A stretch of 64,000 nt of DNA, taken from assembly GCA_963575745.1 (NCBI GenBank), contig CAUYUJ010015284.1, positions 247,001 to 311,000 of the forward strand. The letters are read 5' to 3'. Positions 57,121 to 64,000 of this stretch are shown here, in pieces (the stretch's first letter is position 1; each line of letters opens with the position of its first letter). Below the pieces are notes generated by a model. That model was not told the origin of the DNA. It worked only from the letters and a program-made list of their open reading frames with translations, and made no database searches. This DNA comes from Prorocentrum cordatum. Lineage: Eukaryota; Sar; Dinophyceae; Prorocentrales; Prorocentraceae. Both the position numbers and the translations under genes were made by a program.

Positions 57121-58299
57121 CTGAGTGGAACCGGCCGCGGCTCCCGCGAGTCCTCTCCGTGGGCGCCAGCCTGCGCGGCCGGGGGATCTCTCCTTCCGAC
57201 GCTGGCGCCTCCGACGCGAAAAAGCATGGCCGCGTGATGAAGCGATCTCGTTTCTGCCGCCGAGGCTGGATTCCCGCTCTTGCCAGCGCCCTCGTTGCCT
57301 CTGGCTTGTCGTGCTTGCCCGACGCCCGGGGCGTCGACCGTTAGGGAACATAATGCGGGATGTTTTAGAGGCTGGCACCTGAGAGATCCCAGGGCCCCTT
57401 CTTCACGGAGATCGGTGGCGTCTTACCTCGCGCGGCAAGTGGGCCCAGGGCGCCCAAGTCTTTGGGGCCCGCGTCCTCGCCAAAGTTGTCGCCATAGTCT
57501 GTAAGTGTGCTCCTGGTGGTTTCTGCAGAGTTCTGTTATTGGGTCTCAACGTGTCCTCTCCGCCAGGCGCGGTAGATATCGAGTCCGTAGTTTTGGTCTC
57601 CTGGTCTTGATAAGACCCCTTGCGCATTGCGGCCCATGCGGCCCACGCGCTGGGCCGCGATCTTCGTTTCGGATTATGTTGGCACCCCTTGGAGTTGAAC
57701 GGCAGCGATGCTGGGCCCTGGATTTGCGACCCCATGCAGCCACGACCGACCTCGCCCGACTGGTGGCTCGGGGACAGCCCGCGGGTCATCCTGAATCGGA
57801 AGGCGTCTTGGCTCGATCGAGCTCGTCGATCCTGAGGCCCTTTGTCTGGCCTGTGCGCGTTCCTCGATTGCGACGCAAAAGGACTCGCATCCTCACCGCG
57901 CCCTTCTGCCCGAATCCGGCGACGAAGCAGGCGCGGGCCCGTCGGGCGAGAGTTCCGACGCCGGGGTCGACGCAGCCCGCGGCGGCGTCGCGTCCGACGA
58001 GGACTCGGGCGCTCGGGGCGCCAGGCGTTCGAGACAGCCTCCTGACCGAAGCGGGTCGGTCTGCGCAGCCGTCATTAGAGGCAGCGGCCGACAGCGGGGC
58101 CGCTCGGGCCACGGCAGTTGTCGCGGCCGCTGCCGCCGCCGAGGCTGCCGGCGTGGACGGCGATGGCGTTGACACGGATGTCGACGAATCGACCGAGGCA
58201 GCGCGGGCCGAGGCGCATCGCCAGCGCCTTCTGCGCGCCGCGTGCCGCGCCCGCAATCATTTCCTGCGGGCAGAGACGCCCCCGCCACAGTTGGCGCCC

Positions 58300-59270
58300 G
58301 AAGAGATGGCGGTGACGGCGCGGGCAGGGAGGCAGCACATCCTGGAGCTGCAGCAGTTCGTCAACTTTGCGCGCGCGGAGCAGCGCCCCGCGGCGGGCCT
58401 GGCCCAGGTCGTCGCGGCGCCGGTGAAGTACATAAACTACATGTTTCTGAATGAGAGCAGGCGCGCGGGGGCGAGAAGTCCCGAACCGCCGCGCTGGCCC
58501 GGGCGCCAGAGCATTCGCGCGTGGGGCGGCCTCGCGGGATGGCGCCGCCTTGCCCCCGTCGGTCGCGGAAACCGGCCCCCTTGCCGGTCTGGCGCGCCAT
58601 CGCCGTTGAGCTGGCGCGCCGCGGGCTGCTCGCGATGGGGCCGGCAGCGATCATCGGGGTCAGCTGCTCGGGCCTTCGGAGCTCCTGACCCTCGACGCCT
58701 CGAACCAGGCGGCTCCTGCCTCGCCGCCTCGCCAGCGTCGCGCTACTGGAGCCTCCTCCTCTAGCGCCCCTCGGAGTGCTCGAATCGCAGCGGGGCCGGG
58801 GAGGCAGACGACTTGATTGCGATCGACAGCCAGTCTATGCTTTCGTGGGTGTGCCACTACCTCCAGGTCGCAAGGGGGCGCGGCCGCTCGCTGTGTTCCT
58901 TCGGCAATTTTGCATCCCAGGCGGAGTTCAAGACTGATTGCAAGATGCTGGGGGAGATCGAGCTGGCGCCCTCCCGGGCGCGCCACTCAGGGCCCCCAGT
59001 CGACCGCCTGGAGCCCACGAGAACGCGGGAGGAGTGCCAGCAGCGAGGGCGGCAGAAGTGCCCGCCACGAGAAGTACGCGCGTCTCGGCAGCCTCTGGGA
59101 CGAGCTCTCGGTCGCGATGCGATGTCACATGAAGCTGCGCAGGGAAGAGCTCGCCGCGTTCTTCCTGTCGCCCAGCTGTTCCCCTTCCGCCGCCAGCCGC
59201 ATGAAGGTGACCTCCGATGGTTCCTACGTGGCCGACCTCTTCGTTAGTTTGGGAAAAGGTCGGGCGTGAG
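58300..59270 (+). pseudogene. Tyrosine recombinase of the DIRS-like element (frameshifted)
   Basis: Reads in three frames. ILELQQFVNFARAEQRPAAG (58339-58398) and SRKPAPLPVWRAIAVELARR (about 58563-58622) form the N-terminal part. MLSWVCHYLQ, then RARHSGPPVDRLEPTRT (about 58975-59025) and CQQRGR carry a catalytic-type Arg-His and the RGR motif. After a shift near 59060 comes RHEKYARLGSLWDELSVAMR. In related proteins I recall this as RRYEKHxRL, so here Tyr and His appear exchanged around the nucleophile position. Not functional as it stands. Confidence 0.65.
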
Positions 59271-59340
59271 GCAACTCGATTGGGCTTCTCTGCTCGGGCT
59301 TGGGGCATCCTACATGGACCAGATCTTGGCCTCACTCCTG

Positions 59341-60076
59341 AGCGTGTCGTTGTCAGTCGTTATCCGACATACGTATCGGAAGGGTCTTCGGTGCTATGAT
59401 TGCGTTGCCGCGTTTTCATTGATCACCACCCGGGACAAGGCTTACCATATAAGGTCCAGTACTCAACCCTAGGGTACCGATCTCAGTCACGATTCCGATC
59501 GTGGCAGACACTATGGAGGCCGGCAATAAGATAACCCGTGCTTTTTGTATGCATCTTCGCACACTTCAGCAAGTATCTTATATACAGGTCCCGATGATCT
59601 CTGGGAGTCCTCGCACAAGTAGATTGTTGCACATACCTGAGCTACTCTCCCTCTCTGAACGTGCTCGAGCGCGATGGCGTTTGACAGTTTCCTGCCAGTG
59701 GGGGGGGGGCATGGCGGAAGAGGACTTGACTGGTTTGTGGTAATATCAGCGATGCAGATTCTGGTCACGTCGCACGCGATTGTATTGGCAAGAAGGGTAA
59801 TCGCTCCCGCACCGACCGTAGCCACATCGAGCTTCCTGGGCGGGATGCCAACAACATTTTGCGGATCAGCATCGCGCAGCCGTGCCCGACACGTCTGGCG
59901 ACAGCCATGGCAAAAACTTTGACTTCAGAAGGATTCGCTGCTTCCTCGTACAACGCCGGTGGTCTGATCAGAACTACTGTTGCCGAATGGTTTCTTTTTC
60001 GTTCCTCCCCAGTTGCTGTGGCAGTGTCCCGCCCGTCCCTGGGGAACCCATGTCCTCGGGATTTCGGGAAGCTGGG
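59341..60076. other. No recognised gene
   Basis: AT-richer unique sequence. No motif in any frame. Confidence 0.4.
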
Positions 60077-60455
60077 ATTGGCCGAGCGCCTGTTCCAGCC
60101 GCCCTCTCGAACGTTGAAGTTGTGCGTGACCCTGTGCAGTCAGTCAGTTACTCCGATGGTGCCCGCTGTAGCAATGACGTCTTATCATGTAGGTGCGTGC
60201 GCGGGAATGATATGTAGTGTGTTTCGTGTGCCGGGGCCCTGACGTCTCCTCGGGCCCATTGGTCGGCGAACGTCTGGGCTCGAGCTCGACAGGCACTTTC
60301 CTTGCTGCTGCTCTTTGCACCCGCCCTTTTTGATTTTCGTTCTGTGGGGTTGGCCGAACAACTGTTCCAGTCTCCTTCTCGAACGTTCGAGCTGTCTGTA
60401 ACCAAGGGCAGTCAATTAGTGCAGATGTTACCCGCAGTAAGAAATCACGTCTTCT
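60077..60455 (+). repeat. Imperfect direct repeat, about 105 bp, twice
   Basis: TTGGCCGAGCGCCTGTTCCA (about 60077) and TTGGCCGAACAACTGTTCCA (about 60351) each start a related stretch containing CTCTCGAACGTT or TTCTCGAACGTT, GCAGTCA, GATG-T-CCCGC(T)GTA and finally ACGTCTT. The copies start 274 bp apart. They may be remnants of a tandem duplication or small terminal repeats. Confidence 0.6.
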
Positions 60456-60852
60456 CGCAATTAAGTTATTGACATGAGTTTGCGTTCAGAGGCGGGGTGC
60501 CACGGGGCCGCTCCTCCAAGAGGCTGTTTCCGGTAGGAGGCGCTCCCGTGGCTAGGAACCCTGAACAATAATCTGAACGCCCGGGGGTCTCCTTTGGTGA
60601 ATGGGGTGGGGGTCCACTCGGGTGATGCCGCGGGTTTGTTTTGGAGGGGGTCGAACACGGGCAAAACACGCCCGGAGGAGGAGGAAGAGGAGGAGGAGGA
60701 GGCGGAGGAGGAGGAGGAGGGAGGGAGGGAAGGCAGATGAAGGGAAAGGAGGGGAGAGGAGCGAGAAGGCGGACAAGAGGGAGCGGGGGGTGGACGAGGC
60801 GTGGGCCAATGGCCCGCGCCGCTGTCCCTTTATTTCTGCTTCCTCCGTGCAG
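60456..60852. other. Upstream intron-like DNA with GGA tract
   Basis: A (GGA)n tract at about 60676-60728. From 60828 a pyrimidine-rich stretch (CTTTATTTCTGCTTCCTCCG) leads to the acceptor AG at 60851-60852, so this is probably an intron of the following gene. No upstream exon was recognised. Confidence 0.5.
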
Positions 60853-62096
60853 GCGTCTTCAGGCCCGTCGGGGCAGATCCTCAGCTTCGGCCTCGGGCCA
60901 GGCGATTCGCAGTCGGACGTGATGCTCTCGGACAACGAGCAACCGCAGTGCACCAACGTGATCGCCGTGGCCAGCCCGGACTACCCTGGGGCGTACCGGT
61001 TCGAGGCCGCCTATTGCCCGGGCCATTATCTGTCTTTCGACCCGCCGAAGCACGCCCAGATGATGCGCGGGGGCGACCAATTCGCGGTCATCGACTTCGT
61101 CTTGACGGATTTCTTGGTCAGCGAAAACTTCAAGACAATCGACGAGGTGCTGTGGCCGCGCGCAAAAGCGGCCAGGGCGGGGGGGGCGGCCTTCTGAGAA
61201 GGCAGGGGGCTTCACAGAAGCCGTCTTGCCTTCAGAGTTCACTGTTTAGAAACCTCGGAGTGGCGACGGCCCCTTCGAAGAAAGACTGCCGCCCTCCTCG
61301 CCTTGCTTCTTTGTGTGCACCGCCGACCCTCGACGAGGTGCTGATCCCAGCGGTCGAGGCCCTGGGGGGTGGCAAGGAGGGCGTCAGCCTCACAAGGGTC
61401 TGCCAGAACTCTGGCGTCGTGCACCACTTCCAGAAGACCATGGGTGGCGTGATCTGGGATTTCGAGGACTTCAGGCTGGAGAAGACGAGGGCCTCGAGTG
61501 GGAGGAGGAGGGGTGGGGCGAGAGAAGAAGGAAGTAATTGTTCGCCGGAACAGAGATTTGTCCGCGCTTGCGTAGCGTCTCTTTCTCCGTCTTCCTTCGT
61601 TGCCTCTGCTGATGTTTGCTCTTCCCCCGTCTTCCTCCGCAGTCGTATGTTCAAGCTCTCTTGGCCCCTGCGGGGCCCGGTGCCTTTTTCGGGGTGGACG
61701 GGCATTGCCGAAGCACGGGCGGCCTTCGCCTAGGGGGTCGCAGCCGTCATCAGTGCCCAGGCGGCGCTGGAGCTGGCGCGGGACGGTACGCCCCTGGCGT
61801 GGGTGGGCGAACGCCTCATGCACTGCGATGGCGCCGACCATTGCTGTCTCGCGGTCGTGTATGGCGAGCGGGCTGGCGGGTGCTACTTGCAATGTGTCGC
61901 TCAGCCTGGCAGCGAGGAGCGGCAGCGGCGCAGCACGAGCGTCTCGGACTTTAAACGGAGAAGGTTAAAGGCGAGGTATAAATCGAGCATGTACCGCTGC
62001 CGTGCCTGGCTCAAGCCGGGCCCGGCCAAATATGTGATTGTGCCTCACCGAGGCGCACGACTTGCATCAGAGATCGGAAAATACCTTTTCCATTGA
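60853..62096 (+). CDS. Uncharacterised host-type gene, three 3' exons
   Basis: Exon 1 (60853-61146, phase 0) encodes 98 residues including SGQILSFGLGPGDSQSDVML and YPGAYRFEAAYCPGHYLSFD. Exon 2 (61338 to about 61490) encodes VLIPAVEALGGGKEGVSLTR, then QNSGVVHHFQKTMGG and WDFEDFRLEK. Exon 3 (about 61734-62096) encodes AALELARDGTPLAWVGERLM and ends after KYVIVPHRGARLASEIGKYL. Acceptors read AG|G. The KYVIVP segment recalls the end strands of calpain domain III, a weak resemblance. An alternative acceptor at 61642 follows a better pyrimidine tract, but its frame meets TAG at 61731. The start of the gene is outside the recognised exons. Function unknown. Confidence 0.6.
61147..61337 (+). other. 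191-bp intron between 14-bp direct repeats (introner-like)
   Basis: TCGACGAGGTGCTG occurs at 61139-61152 and again at 61330-61343. Splicing at the AG|GT inside each copy removes exactly 191 bp in phase 0 and joins TIDE to VLIPAV. The intron has stops in frame and a length not divisible by 3. The duplicated AG|GT site is what a target-site duplication around an inserted intron would leave. Confidence 0.6.
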
Positions 62097-62213
62097 CGAT
62101 GCCCATCCTATCCTTTACTCCAGATCCCATGCTTCGTCTTGCCCTCTTGCTCATGCGATATGAGCCAAAGCCTGGGATATGGCAACGCTTAAAGCGTAAC
62201 ACATACCTTTATT

Positions 62214-62276
62214 TGTTTTTTTTTTTTTAAATTTTATTTTTTTATTTTTTTAAATTATTTTTTTTATTTTATAAGG
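62214..62276. repeat. A/T-only low-complexity tract
   Basis: About 60 bp made almost only of T and A (long T runs, then AAATTTTATTTTTT), exceptional in this GC-rich window. It lies between the host-type gene and the copia element. It may mark a polyadenylation region or the edge of the inserted element. Confidence 0.8.
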
Positions 62277-62542
62277 CTTACCAGCTTGTTTTCGACTTTG
62301 GTTGCGACAGCGCGTCGTTTTCGACTTGGTAGCGGAGCTGGCTACACTCTCGTGTGGCTGGCTCTCGCTCTGATTCCAGTAATCCACGGCACAACTTGGT
62401 GGACTACTACTACGGTGGAATACCATGTTGCGCCGGCTCTGCGAGGAGCGGAGCCAGTCCGCGATCGAGCTAGCGGGGCAACCCGCGAACTCGAGACGCT
62501 CTCTCCTACTTCACTGCGCTACTTCACTCCCGACTTCCACAG

Positions 62543-62710
62543 ATGCCAATCGGCAACTCGATCGAGAACGTGGTCACCCTGCGGGGCTACCCGCAGCGGG
62601 GCCACCTGCATCCCGTGCCAGTCAGGCGCCTCACGGCTACTACGCCAGAGCCTGACAAACCACAGCCTAAACCAATCACCGAAGCCGTCACATGCACTGG
62701 ATTAAGATAA
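62543..62710 (+). CDS. Short upstream ORF (55 codons) overlapping the Gag start
   Basis: Starts MPIGNSIENVVTLRGYPQRG and runs through the Gag ATG at 62692 in another frame, ending 19 bp past it. Pro/Thr-rich and not recognised. If translated it would lower initiation at the Gag ATG. It may equally be untranslated leader of the element. Confidence 0.3.
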   Translation: MPIGNSIENVVTLRGYPQRGHLHPVPVRRLTATTPEPDKPQPKPITEAVTCTGLR

Positions 62711-64000
62711 CTATCTTCGGCATTCTGTGGGTAATAATGGGATGTGCTGTGGGATACATGCGGCAGGGGATGGACGACACGCGTACTACTGGCCCTTCAT
62801 GGGACCCTGCCGGTACTACGCCTTTTCGCGAATATGTTCGCGAAGTACATGCATGGTTTAACGTAACGAGCGGCAATATGACACCACCACAACAAGCTGC
62901 AGCACTACAACGAGGCCTTCAAGGTCTGGCTCGTCGTATCGCCATGCAGGTCCCCTCCCAGATCATCAATTATGGTGTAACTGTCATTGGACAGCCAACG
63001 GATGCAGTAACATATATACTGTACTTACTGAGCACCAAATTTGAAAATCTGGAAGATGAGCGCCAGCTCAACTCTGGCACTGCCCTTATCGACTTTCGCG
63101 TCGATAGGGGCGAGCGAATCGACTCAGTGTTAGCTCGATTCGAGATGGCCCGTGACGAGGCTAACTCTGTTGGCTTTGTCATCCCCAACTTTCAGATCCT
63201 AACGCTGATTCTCTTCAGAGCGTTAGGCGTTGGCGCGTCACGAGCCCAACACCTGCTTGAGCCCTTTAATAATCAGATGCCCCGAACACAAGCAGACTAT
63301 GACAGGCTGCTGACCAGGATGAGGAACTACGGACATGTTGCCGAGCGCTCTCCTGGCAACATAGCGGGTATCTTCACAGGGCACCACTCACATGCAGGTG
63401 TCTACGCCACGACTGCGGGGTCACCCGCTGGTCCTGGCGAGCCAAATCCTTGGGCTGACCCTGCCGATATGCCCAACGAGGCCACTGCCCTTTTAGGACA
63501 GACTGGCCAGGCATCGGCAGAGGCAGCTGAGGCGAACGCCTGGTCGAACTACTCGCCAGGCGCCGCCTACACTGCAAGCCCGCCCTCGGGCACAACCCTC
63601 TGGGGCCAAGCGGAGTCATCCGCTCAAGGGTCTCAGCCACCCTCACCGTTTGAATCTGGCACTGACACAGACACCTCATCTGACGATGAGCACAAGGGCA
63701 TAGTCTCTGCTGGTAATGACTATCCAGCGGATGACACTCACCTTTCTGAACAACAAAGAGCGGAAGCCGCTTTTATGGCCTATCGCAAATCAAAACGCCG
63801 TTGGAGGCGCTTTATGAATAAACCAGTCAGAAAAGTGAGACGTGCAGTACGCCGACATTTCAAACGATATGGAAAGGGTCGTGGCAAAGGGGGTCGCAGA
63901 CGCCGTATGCATGGTAGGGGTATCACTGCTTTCCGCACGTCCTTAACTGATATAGCCTTTGAAGAAGTTCTTATCGGAGGCAAAGGTCGGGGTCACAGGC
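62692..64000 (+). CDS. gag: Ty1/copia retrotransposon Gag, open to the window edge
   Basis: 436 codons without a stop; the polyprotein continues beyond the window. Features in order: a hydrophobic segment at residues 6-23, a Gag-type helical core (WDPAGTTPFREYVREVHAWF at 37-56, then QQAAALQRGLQGLARRIA), a helix-rich middle to about residue 215, a Ser/Pro/Gly-rich acidic linker, then AFMAYRKSKRRWRRFMNKPV (360-379) and a basic Lys/Gly/Arg tail likely to bind RNA. The basic tail closely recalls dinoflagellate copia proteins, in which a zinc knuckle and protease follow. The Met at 23 or 27 could be the true start, which would remove the hydrophobic stretch. Base use is more balanced than in neighbours, and the frame is intact, suggesting a young copy. 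The 5' LTR was not located. Confidence 0.8.
   Translation, partial: MHWIKITIFGILWVIMGCAVGYMRQGMDDTRTTGPSWDPAGTTPFREYVREVHAWFNVTSGNMTPPQQAAALQRGLQGLARRIAMQVPSQIINYGVTVIGQPTDAVTYILYLLSTKFENLEDERQLNSGTALIDFRVDRGERIDSVLARFEMARDEANSVGFVIPNFQILTLILFRALGVGASRAQHLLEPFNNQMPRTQADYDRLLTRMRNYGHVAERSPGNIAGIFTGHHSHAGVYATTAGSPAGPGEPNPWADPADMPNEATALLGQTGQASAEAAEANAWSNYSPGAAYTASPPSGTTLWGQAESSAQGSQPPSPFESGTDTDTSSDDEHKGIVSAGNDYPADDTHLSEQQRAEAAFMAYRKSKRRWRRFMNKPVRKVRRAVRRHFKRYGKGRGKGGRRRRMHGRGITAFRTSLTDIAFEEVLIGGKGRGHR

Larger units (their letters stand above)
55900..59340 (+). mobile_element. Decayed tyrosine-recombinase (DIRS-like) retrotransposon
   Basis: A reverse transcriptase of the LPMGW type (56.4-57.1 kb) is followed 1.5 kb later, on the same strand, by a tyrosine-recombinase segment (58.3-59.2 kb). 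This is the order of DIRS-like elements, which integrate through a recombinase and not a DDE integrase. RNase H was not clearly seen between them (57.2-58.1 kb). All parts are frame-broken, and the split direct repeats or terminal repeats were not found. Confidence 0.65.

Noticed and set aside
1-64000. Dinoflagellate spliced-leader relic, tRNA or rRNA genes
   Set aside because: Reading both strands by eye for the spliced-leader core and for tRNA-like TTCGAA loops gave no convincing match; a covariance-model search would be needed to exclude them.

Overview
The window looks like nuclear DNA from a dinoflagellate, possibly a Prorocentrum-type species. It is GC-rich and gene-poor. The two candidate host genes are split by introns whose acceptors read AG|G. 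The retroelement proteins (non-LTR, tyrosine-recombinase and Ty1/copia types) resemble families I associate with dinoflagellate genomes. No bacterial operons, rRNA, tRNA or CRISPR array was recognised, and I did not find a dinoflagellate spliced-leader sequence. The assignment is inference from sequence character, with no database search.

Layout. 0-2.4 kb: GC-rich low-complexity and box repeats. 2.5-6.5 kb: a decayed non-LTR retrotransposon (AP-type endonuclease, reverse transcriptase, C2H2 finger) with several frameshifts. 7.7-8.6 kb: a degenerate ~165-bp tandem repeat. 9.3-11.2 kb: a cluster of inverted, pentanucleotide-filled foldback elements. 12.6-14.2 kb: a higher-order GC-rich repeat. 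14.45-16.0 kb: a second foldback element. 16.0-19.7 kb: further tandem repeats, including a ~63-bp array. 19.8-31.5 kb: poorly conserved retroelement remnants ending in a second non-LTR element. 32.2-33.0 and 40.2-41.1 kb: two copies of one ~0.8-kb dispersed element. 34.4-36.5 kb: a third foldback-like element with GAT microsatellites inside. 37.1-38.4 kb: a two-exon J-domain (DnaJ-like) fragment. 38.6 kb: a 142-bp MITE-like hairpin. 42.3 kb: a broken Cys-containing coding repeat. 44.2-45.4 kb: a third, different reverse transcriptase relic. 48.9-51.1 kb: a transposase-like gene with a stop and a frameshift, followed by about 2.5 kb carrying eleven or more copies of one short motif. 55.9-59.3 kb: a decayed tyrosine-recombinase (DIRS-like) retrotransposon. 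60.85-62.1 kb: a three-exon host-type gene whose first intron lies between 14-bp direct repeats. 62.7 kb to the end: an open Ty1/copia Gag.

The genes do not form a pathway. Most of the window is mobile-element debris of different ages. The copia Gag is intact and has more balanced base use than its surroundings, which suggests a recent arrival. The non-LTR and DIRS-like elements are frame-broken and old. The most interesting signals are the intron with target-site-like repeats at 61.1 kb, the motif array beside the transposase at 51.2-53.7 kb, and the recurrent foldback architecture.
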